Assembly: GCA_036365455.1 (NCBI GenBank)
Contig: JAWQUS010000007.1
Span: forward strand, 15,826,001-15,890,000
DNA from: Macrosoma leucophasiata
Lineage: Eukaryota > Arthropoda > Insecta > Lepidoptera > Hedylidae
DNA: 64,000 bases
Reading direction: 5' to 3'
The notes under the pieces: model-generated
Database searches by the model: none
Seen by the model: the letters and a program-made list of their open reading frames with translations, nothing else
Told to the model about the DNA's origin: nothing
Made by a program: the position numbers and the translations under genes
Shown here: positions 1 to 11,029 of the stretch, piece after piece
Layout of the letters: the number at the start of each line of letters is the position of its first letter
How positions within the stretch are numbered: the stretch's first letter is position 1

Positions 1-127
1 GTCTTTTCACCCTGGTTATGTGCCTGGAGATGTTAGTTATCCCGCCCCGATAGCCTGCCAAGTGTAGTGTATGTACGTTTTAATGGGGGTTTTATATGTA
101 GGTAAGCATTTACTTCTGCCCATCTTT

Positions 128-357
128 TGGAGAATAAATAATAATAATAAATAAAATACGCTTACACTCACAGCCCCACAGTAGGTATAAACCTGTGTCG
201 TGGGTGCCGTTGTACACATACAACACATACACAAAAACACCCAGTCCCGAAACAAATATCTGTAGGCCTTACAAATATTTGTTCCAGTGCAGGGATTGAA
301 CCCGCGAATCTTCGCTTCTAATGGTGGTATCGCACCGCTGGACTAACCGGGTCGTCA
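128..357 (-). repeat. tRNA-derived SINE, family B copy 1
   Basis: Read on the minus strand this copy starts at about 357 and has a pol III A box (TTAGTCCAGCGGTGC, complement of 332-346) and B box (GGTTCAATCCC, complement of 292-302) spaced as in a tRNA. A body follows that is shared with copies near 15619, 28917 and 36412 (…caacggcacccacgacacaggtttatacc…). The end is an AT-rich TTA/TTTA tail at about 128-155. The spacing of the boxes and the repeated body support a SINE. The parent tRNA cannot be told. Confidence 0.75.
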
Positions 358-572
358 AATACAGGTGGAAAGTTACGTTATACCGTGTGTATAATTTAAA
401 AAAAAGAGAAAAAAGCTCATATTAAACTAGTTGGCACCTACGTAAACCTGTGTAGTAGGCGTAGTTATCTTTAATTATAAATTGAATTAGAATAGCTAAA
501 TAGCTATGTGAATCTTCATTGTTATTAACATTATTAAATAATATATAACTGATACTTCCAAATATATTTCAG

Positions 573-2084
573 ATGTGTTCTAGGTGAGGATAAGAAAAAA
601 TTAGCCGAGAGTATTTTAGAGCAAAGTTTAGCTTTGCCTGTGGGATTACAGTTAGACGAATCAATGGCACCAGAAGATATTACCATTAATGAAAGTCTTT
701 TGGACCTATCAAAATCTTTAAGAATTGAAGATTTGACTACAATGTTTGGTCATCATATGAGCTGCAGTGATGATATTAACCAATGTGGTATGCGTAAACA
801 ATTTAAGCATTTCCCTCAAGCTGATTTAATATCCGAGTCAGAATGCTGGTCTGAACCTGATAGGAACATATCATTAGCAAGAGTTGGCCTTTGTGATACA
901 GGAATTTGTGCCAGAGAATCGATTTCAGAGAATAATAGTAGACATCGATCACGGAGGTCGCGAGTGTCATATGGATCCTCTCGATCTGATGATAACAAAA
1001 TATTTAGCGAAACAATACTACTCGAGGAAATAAACAACCTCACTAAACATAGCCAACAACTGGAGGAAGAGAAAAAAGATTTAAGTATCAAATTGGAATC
1101 GGCTATGCAACAAATTGATGATTTGATACAGGAAAAGAATAATCTACAGCGAAATTTGACATCGGAGACGTCCAAAGCAGTGGAAGCGAATAAAAATCTA
1201 GAAGTGATCAACACTTCTTTAGCATCTTTGGAATCAAGAATCAAAGAGAATGAACAGCAGTTAGCTTATGCACTACAGCTATCAGAAAATCTTCGGGCCG
1301 AAAAACATGAAATGGAGTCAACATTTTTAGAAACAGAGCGGTCGTTAAGGAGGGCTGCTGATGAAGCAACTGTTCAAGCATCACAAGCTGCTTTAGAACG
1401 AGCTCGTGCTCAACATGATAAGTTATGTATCGAAAGAGAATTGGAAGACACTAGGGAAAAATTGTCAAGAGCCTTGGAAGCCAATTCACAATTAGAAATT
1501 GAAATAACGCGTAAAGCGGCTTTGGAAATAGATAATAAGATTGTTGAATATCATGGAGGACTTCCAGACGAAGATGAGCGTCCCACCTCACCCGATCAAG
1601 GGATAGACAGCGATAGACTTTCAAGTCTTGAACAAAATGATGCAATTAGTTTATCACCGCGTGAGTATTCTTTGATTGATGTTATGAACATATACAAAAC
1701 TGATTTAAAATACAGATTTAACTATTATTTTTCGCGTTGTTTGATTTTTTGCACACGTTTTTTTTTGCCCACTTTTTAGTAACTACTGAATGAAAGAAAT
1801 CATCTAACAATGAACTAAAAAATAAAATAACTTTGCTGCTTCTAAGTCTTTTATCTTAGGTATATATTATAAACATTTTTATTATTTCAGGTTCCCTTTA
1901 TGAAGAAAACGTAATATTGAAACAAAAATTAGCTCGGACGAAAGCAACTCTTGCGGAAACACTGACTCAGTTGAATGCGGCCAATATGAGGAAACGGAGC
2001 GTACAACGTGCGATTTGTAGAGAGATACATAAAACTCACGGAGTCCTTCGTAAAGCTCGCGACAAGTTGGAAAATAATAACTAG
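573..2084 (+). CDS. Coiled-coil protein, C-terminal exons (ninein/Bsg25D-like?)
   Basis: Two exons, 573-1660 and 1891-2084 (stop TAG at 2082), are joined through a GTGAGT donor and a ttatttcag acceptor that restore an Arg codon. The first exon opens after a ttcag acceptor with two bases owed by an upstream exon, so the start of the protein is outside the window. About 427 residues are visible. An acidic, Ser-rich stretch comes first, then a long heptad-rich coiled coil (roughly residues 140-310), a low-complexity linker with TSPDQGIDSDR, and a basic tail (KRSVQRAICREIHKTHGV). The architecture suggests a centrosomal or cytoskeletal scaffold. Similarity to the C-terminus of insect Bsg25D/ninein is my recollection and not firm. 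Reading on past 1660 in the same frame leads into intron, so the long open frame ending at 1779 is not the true end. A polyadenylation signal AATAAA lies at 2297-2302. Confidence 0.75.
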
Positions 2085-2590
2085 GTTTAGTATGTAATAA
2101 CTTTGTAATAATTGATTCAAATGAAACTAAACAAGATCATTTTAGTTAGTGTATTATAAATTATGTTTTGTGTTTAATTTAGTAATGACTTACCTTAGTA
2201 CTTAAATATTTTTGTTACTGGTGCAATTAAATGCGTCTTTGATTAAAAATATTGTTTTACTTTTTTAAATGACCACAGCCAATAAATCTAAGCGACAATA
2301 AAATCTAAAAAAAATTGTACTTAAAATAAATGTTATGTTGCTAAAAACAAGTAGTATAATAAATCTATGCTAAAAACCGTCGAGCAGGCATGTCGCCGTA
2401 TGTGAATATAATATATTATTATGAGCTTTCATACAATGTCAATACTCACGCTCACGCAGGTAATCAAAATACAATTATGAGCCGTAAATCCGTTTGTGAA
2501 GGCACAAAGCATAATATTCTTTCGCTATATTTGTTTCGCTTACTGACATTAAATCTTATATGTAGGTACTTGTGTATTTGATAAGATTTA
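2085..2590 (+). other. 3' UTR and AT-rich spacer
   Basis: This follows the stop of the coiled-coil gene. AATAAA occurs at 2281 and 2297, and the transcript probably ends shortly after. Nothing else recognisable is seen to about 2590. Confidence 0.5.
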
Positions 2591-2595
2591 ATATT

Positions 2596-2885
2596 AAGGG
2601 ATGTTAGGGAGCTCCGTAACCGTAACTGAAACTGTCGGATATCATATATAAAAAATATCCGTAACCGTAACCGAAACCGATAGGTATAAAAGTTTCGGAT
2701 AATATCGGATTAAATCTTTCTAAGATCTTTTGCATTATGATAACTACTTTTGTCATCTTATCATACTCAACTAACTTGTGAGTAATTTTACATTCACGAA
2801 AGGAGACTGGTAATTTTGGGCCATAGAGCAACGCGGGCCACCGGTCGCGGCGGACCGGAGGGGAGTAGCCATACGCAGGCTTTCC
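2596..2885. repeat. hAT-like end with ccgtaacc subterminal repeats, plus family C fragment
   Basis: Starts with agggatgttagggagctccg, followed by repeated ccgtaacc/cggatat motifs of the kind found subterminally in hAT MITEs. At about 2820-2875 it runs into a minus-strand fragment of family C (gcgggccaccggtcgcggcgg) that is also found at 7660-7720 and 62665-62715. A related element end (…atccgtatccgaaatttcat…ataacatccct) occurs at 10380-10445. Confidence 0.5.
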
Positions 2886-2939
2886 TCTCTGTCAAAGTAC
2901 AAGATTAAATGCTTTAAAAAATCCTGTGCGTATAATAAA

Positions 2940-3420
2940 ACTAGTTGCAGCTGGACTGCTCATTAGACTAAATCTAGTTGTGCGACTGAACGGACGTCCA
3001 AAAAAATGCTGATTTGCTGTGTTGTTTACTGTAAAAAGAGATCTAACACATCAAGCTTAAGGTATAAAAATGCCATTATATCGGTCGTGTTGTTTCGGAC
3101 TGATATAAACAACACAGTCGAGTGCAATGTTTGGTATGCCCTATACGATACGGGGATCGGTCGAGCAACTGATCCGAGTTCGTTTCCGAAATCGAGGTGC
3201 CGCTATTCGATAGTGTTGTTGTCGGTTTATGGATAGTTATCGATAAATATTGCAAAAGAGTCTTATATACAGAGACATTTTTGAGATTAAATTTTCTTAT
3301 AAATATATTATGTTGTAGTTGTATTCGCCACAAGCTGCTCTGGGCCATCGTTATTAGTTATTACTATTCGCTCATTTATTCTTGTTCTTATTAAGTATTT
3401 TTAACATGCATAGTAGTTAT
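2940..3420 (+). other. Unassigned stretch with THAP-like relic and retroposon-type 3' end
   Basis: A short frame at 3006 begins with a Cys-rich segment (CCVVYCKKRSNTSS) that resembles the first zinc ligands of a THAP domain. It decays at once and has no other THAP landmark. At 3330-3349 the sequence cgccacaagctgctctg is shared with the 3' end of the retroelement at about 14570, so part of this stretch is probably retroposon-derived. Confidence 0.3.
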
Positions 3421-3487
3421 AAAAAAACAAATACATATAAAAAAATAAAATTACTACTTTTATAATAATGTGGGTCTTATTTTAAAA

Positions 3488-3715
3488 CTGCCCGCGACTT
3501 CGTTCGCGTGGAAAAGTGACTTTGGGCAGCTTTTTTGGATATAAATTTAGGTAAATTTTGGATCATAAACACTTTGGGTTAAAAAAATCTGGTTTACGTT
3601 AATGCTTCTCTCTACATGATATTGTATAGACGCATTGATGGCCATCGGAGATGAAAGCACATAGGTTGCTAGTATTACGAACACGTGACAGAGTCACATG
3701 TAACTGACCGAGCGA
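3488..3715. repeat. RTE-type retroposon end
   Basis: Begins with cccgcgacttcgttcgcgtgg. This is the terminal sequence of a very common lepidopteran non-LTR element, and matching ends occur here at about 14965, 15830 and 31590-31619. The following 200 bases (…gacagagtcacatgtaactgacc…) resemble the 31380-31600 copy in inverse orientation. No open frame remains. Confidence 0.5.
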
Positions 3716-3895
3716 AAATCTAAACTAATATTATAAAGCTGAAGAGTTTGTTCGTTTGTTTGAAAGCGCTAATCTCAGAAACTACTTTTCCGATTTGAAA
3801 AAATCTTTCAATGTTAGACAGTTCATTTATCAAGGAAGGCTGACGGCTATATATCATCAAGCTAAGACGAATAGGGGCGGAGCACCATGAACCAC

Positions 3896-4125
3896 CTACG
3901 CCACTAACGCCACCAATGCCGCCAACAACACCATCAACGCCACCAACATTATCAACGCCACCAACGCCTCCAACGCCACTAACGCTACCAGCGCCACTAA
4001 CACCAATAACGCCACCACTTCCACCAACGCTATCAATGCCAGCCACTAACGCCACCAACGCCACTAACACCACCAACGCTGCCAACGCCACCAATGCCAC
4101 CAACAACCACAAACACAATGCAACG
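3896..4125 (+). repeat. Imperfect (CCACCAACG)n-type minisatellite
   Basis: About 230 bases of imperfect caccaacgccaccaac units. It gives low-complexity Pro/Thr or Asn/Ala/Thr frames on both strands, which are not genes. The complementary repeat forms the 30806-31160 array. Confidence 0.85.
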
Positions 4126-4282
4126 CAACAACTAACGATTTTTGTGTAACTTTCACCATTTACGCCCGCAAGGAAATCTCAAAATTTACTGCTCCTCTCT
4201 TATTCATCTTAGCGTGATGTTTATAGCCTTCCTCGATAAATGGAATATCTTACACTAAAAGAATTTAAAAAATCGATCCAGT

Positions 4283-4558
4283 CTTTTTATTAGTGGTAGA
4301 GCTCCAGTGACGGAGCTCGTGGGTGTAGGCACCATCGCATTACCTAATATACTTGCCGCTAAATGGTAGTGTTCAGCACTATCGTGTTCCGGCCAGGTGG
4401 TAATGTACGGCCCTGTAATTACCATCACAGAGGCATAACATGGCAACGCATCTGAATTTTGACCTCTGGTCATTGTGTGGATGTCTATAGGCTGCAGTCA
4501 TTACTTAACATCAATGTGAACTGCATTCTTGTTTGCCACTTAATTACATAAAAAAAAC
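4283..4558 (+). repeat. SINE-like repeat family A, complete copy
   Basis: Runs from ggtagagctccagtgacgga through gtagtgttcagcactatcgtg and ctataggctgcagtcat to ttgtttgccactt…acataaaaaaaa. This is a full-length example of the commonest repeat in the window. The 3' A-run on a fixed strand points to retroposition. No clear tRNA-like A/B boxes were seen, so it could instead be the 3' part of a LINE. Confidence 0.75.
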
Positions 4559-5524
4559 TCCTCAGCTTTCCACCGCCCTGCCCCTCATGACTGCTGGCCG
4601 CCTTTGTACATTGTGCGGGCAGTGCTCAATCATTATTTTGCTGTGATTAGTGTTATATTAAAACTACGATATCTCCCAAGATATTGATTTGAATCGAATG
4701 AAGTAAAGGGCATTTTCGTTTTAAATTAAATACTTGTGATGAATAACATATTTATTTTGATAAGGATTAATGTCATGTTTATAAGAACACCTGCGCAAAT
4801 AATGCATTATTTTGGAACAACTTTGGTTGGCATAAAAAAGTTTCAACAAGTCGCGGACTTTTGTTTAGAACTTTTGAAGGGAAAAAACCTATAATACATG
4901 ATTTTTGTGACACTCTTACCGTTTACGCAGCGCACGCGCAAAGTGGAAGCTCTCAATAGGACAAAAAAATCCCGTGATTTGGAAACATTCTTCTTTGGTG
5001 CTCCGCTCCTATTGGTCTTAGCGTGATGATATATAAAAAAAGCCTTCCTCGATAAATGGACTTTCTAACACTGAAAGATTTTTTCAAATCGGAACAGTAG
5101 TTTCTGAGATAAGCGCGTTCAAACAAACAAACTCTTCAGCTTTATAACATTAGTTTAGATACATAGTTAAAATATTATAATATAATACTTACGCGAGTAA
5201 ATAAATTGTAAATATTTAAATTTTTAACTATTTATTGCAGTTTTCTGAAAGATACAAATTTAAGAGAAACGTAGAAAACATTTTGTACTCGTAATAACAA
5301 AATAACCTAGGTTCCTGCAAGAAGTAGTGACATTTGTTTAATTCATTTCAAAGCCTCCGACTTTCAAGTGTTGTCATTTTGCCTCAAGAGTTTATAGCTC
5401 ACAAGCCCGGCGTCCATTGATAAGTGGCACACACATAAACATACACAACATAGATAAACATACACATAAGAACAGTCAGTTTTAATAATGTTTATAAACT
5501 TAAAATTCCGTGACCTGCTACGTA

Positions 5525-7294
5525 GTCCGGTCAATTTAGACATTAGACATTTAAAGTTACATAAAGTCCCAACAAGCTGAATTTCAGTGAAATTGTTCAA
5601 ATCATAATTATAAACAAAGTCTAGAAGTTCGATATCATTCCCGTGTATGGAAAAAAAATATTCAAGGTCAAAGGTGAAAAAAAAAGAGTCTTTCGCGATT
5701 TTCAGCAAAACGTTAAATTTTATCATAAAAGTACATCAGGCCAAAATTGTATATCATAAAATAATCTATAAAAAATGTATCAATACTTTTTTTCTTACGC
5801 GCCACCGTTTCTGAGATATAACGATTCAAAAAGTTATAAAAGTTGTTATCGTCATAATATGCACACGTTTCCACGCCACCTATGAGGTAGTGTTCTTAGC
5901 GCGTTTTTTTAATGTGATTTCCCTAGTAGGCCTACTCCACGGGATCTGATCCTGTTTAATGTAAAACTATTGCAAAATAACGGAAATTTTCAAAGATTAG
6001 AAAAGTTATATTATATATTCATCAAAAAGTTTATTTACTTTTGTAATGTGTCAAAATCATGTATTATTTTTACACGCAATAACTGGCTGTGATACGACAT
6101 CTGCATTTTACAGGAGGGGTAAAACAGCAGTTTTCAAAATGTTTGAAAAACAAGATTTAATTCAATGTGCTGAAGTTTTTAAAAAGAGTAATTCAACTCA
6201 ACAAGAAGTTATTACCAACGGCATCTGCTTTCTTCTTTCTATGTACGGAGCTCCTTAAAAAACTTCCTTTTTAGATAAGCATCGATATGCATGTTTCGTT
6301 AAAAATACTAAAAATAAAAAACAAGTTCAAATAGCTTGTCTTCCTCCAACCTCATTTGCTGCTCACCAACATCTTTTTCGAGTATATTACCAAGTTCAAG
6401 TGTGGCTTGTTATCAGCTAGACCCTACAGACTGGGGTTGGAAATTGGTAAACAATATATTAGAGCCAGTTCAATCTTTACTTCCACCTGCGCCGGAAAAA
6501 CTATTTCTTGCAACTGCAAAAAGGGATGCAGTGCTAAATGTGGTTGCATAAAAGTCGGACTGTTTTGTTCTTTGGCATGCACAAATTGTCACTGCCGGTC
6601 GTGCTCTAATATTGAATCACAAACAATGGAGGATTCGTTTGATTCCGACGAAGTATCGTGCGATACATCGCTATTGACGCAATTGACTTGCATCCAAAAT
6701 GAAGATGAAGAAGAAGCAGGCGAAGAAGAATAAGAAGAACAAGAATTTGAAACTTACGAATCAGACGAATGAACATCAACACTTTTTTTAATTTACATCG
6801 CATTGATCTTTTCCAATCTTTGAAAATGTTCGTTATTTTGCAATAGTTTTACATTAAACAGGATCACAACTGACCCGTGGAGTAGGCACTACTGGGGAAA
6901 ACACATTAAAAAAAACGCACTAAGTACACTACCTCATAGGTGGCGTGGAAACGTGTGCATATTATGACGATAACAACTTTTATAACATTTTGAATAGTTA
7001 TATCGCAGAAACGGTGGCTCGTAAGAAAAAAGTATTGATACATTTTTATAGATAATTTAATGATCTACAATTTTGCCAAGGGTGCTTTTATGATAAAACT
7101 TACCGTTTTGCTGAAAATCGCGAAAAACTTATTTTTTTTACCTTTGACCTTGAATATATTTTTTTCCATACACGGGAATGATAGGGAACTTCTAGACATT
7201 GTTTATAATTATGATTTGAACAATTCCACTGAAATTCAGCTTGTTGGGACTTTGTGTAACTTCACTCTCATTTTTGGTCTAAATTGACCGGACT
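5525..7294 (+). mobile_element. DNA transposon with about 480-bp inverted repeats and CXC-domain protein relic
   Basis: The left arm (5525 to about 6003) and right arm (about 6815-7294) are inverted repeats that look roughly 90 percent identical by eye. Both end in GTCCGGTCAATTTAGAC and each terminus is flanked by TA, consistent with a TA target duplication. Landmarks shared by the arms are cacgtttccacgccacctatgagg and gtatcaatactttttt. The roughly 800-base core carries the C-terminal part of one protein (separate entry). The N-terminal, presumably catalytic, part is absent, so this is an internally deleted copy. A second diverged member with the same plan lies at about 37040-38570. The superfamily is not recognised. 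Confidence 0.75.
6046..6735 (+). pseudogene. Transposon protein C-terminus: GCDTTSA motif plus CXC cysteine domain
   Basis: Reading starts within the element core with HAITGCDTTSAFYRRGK, followed by a Lys-rich helix-like stretch to 6258 and a stop. It resumes in other frames with LPPTSFAAHQHLFRVYYQVQ and DPTDWGWK. It ends at 6356-6733 with a tesmin/TSO1-like CXC domain (CNCKKGCSAKCGC, then further Cys pairs to SCSN) and an acidic tail. At least two frame changes or stops break it. The element at 37 kb shows the same order of motifs. The GCD…GK pattern faintly recalls the acidic and helix-hairpin regions of XPG/FEN-type nucleases; that is inference only. CXC domains bind DNA in other proteins. 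Confidence 0.6.
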
Positions 7295-7504
7295 ATACGT
7301 GCGCATAACGCTACAAGATTATTTGTTAAATTGGTAGTACGTAATAAATAAAGCCCATCTTTATAATAATGCAAAGTGTATTTCATTTAGACCTTATTTC
7401 CCAGAGTTAAGTAATTTATCGATAAAATGTATCGACACTTGCCGCAACTATGGTTTTTAGGACTTGTCGATGTAGTTGCATCATTCTTTACACTATTATG
7501 ACAC

Positions 7505-7722
7505 GGAATGATTACATGTGTGTGTGAAATTGTTGGTGTTTTGTTAAAGTCAAGGTGTGAGTTTCGTAGTAATAGACGATTTTTGATGTGTGTGAATTTA
7601 AGAAAGTGTGTGTTCCCCCCGCAAAAAATGGCAGACTATTTTACTTCGGTAAAACACGCTATGGCTACTCCCCTCCGGTCCGCCGCGACCGGTGGCCCGC
7701 GTTGCTTTATGTTTTGGGCCCA
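7505..7722 (+). repeat. Repeat family C, longest copy
   Basis: Matches the complement of 62660-62850 over about 190-215 bases. Shared landmarks are gtcaaggtgtgag, tagtaatagacgatttt, ccccgcaaaaaatggcagac and ctcccctccggtccgccgcg. The last part is also present at 2820-2875. The family is GC-rich at its 3' end and has no stable open frame. Its class is unknown. Confidence 0.6.
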
Positions 7723-7833
7723 CAAAATTGTTACTGGGTCCAGTACATTCTGTAAAATAGTTAACAATTAGCAATCTATATAAGTTTATAATAATATTAA
7801 GTTTTACTTAAACTGAATATGTACTTCAATTAC

Positions 7834-10372
7834 TGGCAATTGGTAATGCTCCAGTGACGGAGCTCGCGGGCCTAGGCACCACCACATTACCTAATATACT
7901 TGACGTTAAATGGTAGTGTTTAGCACTATCGTGTTCCGGTCAGATGGTAATGTACGGCCCTGTAATTTCCGGCACAGAGGCATAACACTATACTGTGATC
8001 AAAGAATCACAATATCCATGGATAACAGGTACCACCATACAACTCACGATGAATTATTCCCAGTTGCCCCCGCGGCGATTGCCACCGGAGGCAAATCCGA
8101 TGAGGTTGCGAGATGATGCGCTGGCCAATTATCGTAAAACAAAAAAGTGCAATAAAATAATATATTATAAGGAACTCAGGTCCTTAGTTTTGACTTCATT
8201 ACACAGAGAAAAAGGTTGCTTATTACCGTTACAATATTAACAACAAGCTTCAGGATCCTAAAACACTATGGAATAATTAAGAAAAAAACAGTGATACGGG
8301 AGAAAAATATGGACCTACCACCACATTTCTTTGATCCGCATATCATAAACGATCATTTTATGAATGTACCAGGAAATACATCTACAAGTTTTTCATATAT
8401 GACTTATTTTGCTTTTCATCGATATAATGAATCGACCTTTTCACTAGTGCCTGTTGATTCATATGTTGTCTCTAAGTATATTCTGGGTCTAAAATCTAAT
8501 GCTCTTATTAACATTACCTTTTACATTAGATTATATTACTAGTATAATTAATAATTCGATATTATCCTCTACATATCCTAACAAGTAGAAAATTGCTAAG
8601 GTAAAGCCGGTGCCTAAAAAGTCCAACACTGGAGATGTCGCGGACTTAAGGCCAAGTAGTATCTTGCCTTGTTTATCGAAAGTAATTGAGAAAGTGGTTT
8701 ACCAGCAAATGTCGGGATTATATCGAAAAAAACTCCTTACTTCCGTCTCTTCAATCAGGGTTTAGAAAGAGACGGGGCACAGCTACCGCACTTATGGATG
8801 TCACCGATAACATACTTACAGCACAAGATAGGGGCATGTGCACAATACTCATACTGCTTGATTTCTCTCGCGCCTTCGACTCCATAAACACGGCCGTACT
8901 GTTTTCGAAGTTTTCATATTACGGTTTTGACCATAAAACTGTTTTATGGTTTGAAAGCTACCTTAATTATCGTAAGCTATTTGTGGAACTTAATTTAAGC
9001 GACGGTACTGCCGTATCTTCAAAGTTATCGCTGCTTACCAGAGGAGTTCCCCAAGGATCGATTTTAAGTCCCTCCATGTTTGCTCTGTATTGCGCGGATA
9101 TAATTAAACATATTAAGCACTGTAAATATCACATTTACGCCGATGACGTACAGATATATATATCTTTTAAGCCTGTTGATTATTAAAACCAAGCCATTAA
9201 GAGCCTAAATGAAGACCTTAGCAGTCTTGTTGCTTGGTCAGAAAAGAATTGTTTAGTATTAAATCCGAATAAAACGAAATGTATGATATTTGGAACGAAA
9301 AAGAAATTACAAAAACTGCCACACCCAATAAATTTGACCTTGATGGGAAAGCCCATTGAACAAGTTAATATGGCTCGCAACCTGGGTATTAATATAGACA
9401 CAGCATTAAGATTTGAAAAACATATTAGTGAAACGGTGCGCAACTGTTTCTATCGGTTAAAAATACTGTACAAAATACGATCTTACCTCTCCGAGGCATT
9501 ACGCGTGCAACTAGTCGAGGCTCTTGTCTTATCCAAACTCAACTATGGAGACACGGTATATGGTCCTAGACTATTATCTAGAACCGAAAACCTTGTTCAG
9601 AGAGTCCAATGTGCCTGCGCGCGCTTCTGTTTTACGATACCGCCCAGAAGTAACGTGACGCCTTTTTTAAACCAACACTCAATGCTTAGAATGAAATCTC
9701 GTAAACTGCACATGGCATGTATGCTTTTCGGGCTTATAAAATATAAGGAACCAATATATTTATATGACAAGCTAAGCTGGCTATATAGTACACGCGAATG
9801 TGTAAATAGGCAGGGTCCCCCTTTAAACCTTATTTATTATTACTTTAAACCTTATTAATTTTAAACCTTGGACACATTATTTCTTTGTGAGGCAATACGA
9901 AGTTTGCCGGGACAGCTAGTATTTAATAAAAGAAAAAAAGAATGTTTTCTTATCGGTCACCACGCTCAAAAAGTGTAACTTGAATTAATATCAAAGAAAA
10001 AAAGAAATACTGCATAAATAAAATAAATTAATAATTATAATTGCATAAGTTGATACAAAATGCTATGCAATAGCTTTACCGCGGGCAGTCTCCGAGTGCC
10101 ACACGTCGATTTTTAAAAATATTTTTATTTAGATATTTACCTTTTTTTTTTATTTAATTAAACATGTTGTACCTAAGTTAAAATGTAGGTACTTACCTAT
10201 CTTTGTCATGTCTCAAGGCTGTAGCAAATAAAGCAGTTTCAGTTTCAAACACCGCAGGCCTCAGAAGTGGTAACGCATCTCCTCTCCACCTCTGGTCTTT
10301 GTGTAGGTGTCTATAGGCTGCAGTCATCACATTACATCAAAGTGAACTGCATGCTTGTTTGCCACATTTTTT
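7834..10372 (+). repeat. Family A copy split by a LINE insertion
   Basis: The 5' half is 7834-7990 (ggtaatgctccagtgacggagctcg… to cagaggcataacac). The 3' half is 10254-10372 (gcaggcctcagaagtgg… to gcttgtttgccac). In intact copies these two pieces are contiguous. The interruption is flanked by aacac on both sides, a likely short target duplication. Confidence 0.7.
7991..10253 (+). mobile_element. 5'-truncated CR1/Jockey-like LINE with reverse transcriptase
   Basis: This insertion sits in a family A copy. Its visible coding part is the end of the endonuclease-RT linker (about 8100-8540, frameshifted) and an RT domain from about 8600 to 9858. RT motifs are FRKRRGTATALMD, LLDFSRAFDSI, RGVPQGSILSPSMFALY, the catalytic YADD (about 9140-9151) and NPNKTKCMIFG. 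One in-frame TAA at 9184-9186 interrupts an otherwise continuous frame from 8686 to 9858. There is also at least one upstream frameshift. The 3' end near 10249 (gcaaataaagcagtttcagtttc) resembles CR1-clade tails. It is inactive as it stands. Confidence 0.7.
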
Positions 10373-11029
10373 TACTTCATATCCGTATCCAGTATAATAA
10401 TCATTCCTATATCCGTATCCGAAATTTCATATTCATAACATCCCTGATATATATTAGATCACTGGGATTTGTGGCGTGAGAGTCTGCTTTGACTGGCGAC
10501 AAGATCACGCGCCCATAGCATTTCTATTATCTTATTAACTAGGTAATTATATTTCTGTAAATGAGATTGTCTAGTTTAGTCCCGAACTTGACCCATTAAA
10601 TACCGATCCTAAAGCCTATGTCGTCGATTAGAAATCACCATCAATGTGTCTCTCATATAAAAAAAAAACTGAAATACCTATGTGAAAAATATCTCATAAT
10701 ATTAAAATTATCATTTATCTTTTGAGATTTATTTTCGAGTAAGTACCTAGTCATGAGCCCACTGGCCTGGCCCACCTAGTGCTTGTCGAATTTTTGACAC
10801 GCATAAAATCCCAAAATTCTACGCGATGAACCTTACTCATTGTCAGCCAGATTCTTGACATTGTTTTCGATGCCGTAAAATAAGCAAAAAAAAAAAAACT
10901 GACGCGAAATGTTAGGAACTAACATCGACTAAATTAGAAAAAATTACGACTGAGGAAGATTAACCACTTGCTTTAAAGCAAATAAAATTTTGTAAAGCAT
11001 AGTGGAATTTGGTTGATATTCAAATTAAA

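Larger units (their letters stand above)
3718..5160. mobile_element. Foldback-type element with about 170-bp terminal inverted repeats
   Basis: 3718-3888 (atctaaactaatattataaagctgaag…) reappears as its complement at 4985-5160 (…cttcagctttataacattagtttagat). The arms run inward to the shared ggcggagcacc/ggtgctccgctcc. The interior holds a CCACCAACG-type minisatellite (3896-4125), a family A copy (4283-4558) and unassigned AT-rich DNA. No coding sequence was found, so mobilisation would need a protein from elsewhere. I did not find a convincing target-site duplication. Confidence 0.6.

Noticed and set aside
816..1244. 142-codon minus frame
   Set aside because: Shadow of the coiled-coil exon on the other strand.
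3006..3236. THAP-domain gene
   Set aside because: Only the first Cys cluster fits; no AVPTIF motif or later ligands.
3720..4149. Open frames of 77 and 132 codons over the CCACCAACG array
   Set aside because: Low-complexity translations of a minisatellite on both strands; no start context or conserved domain.
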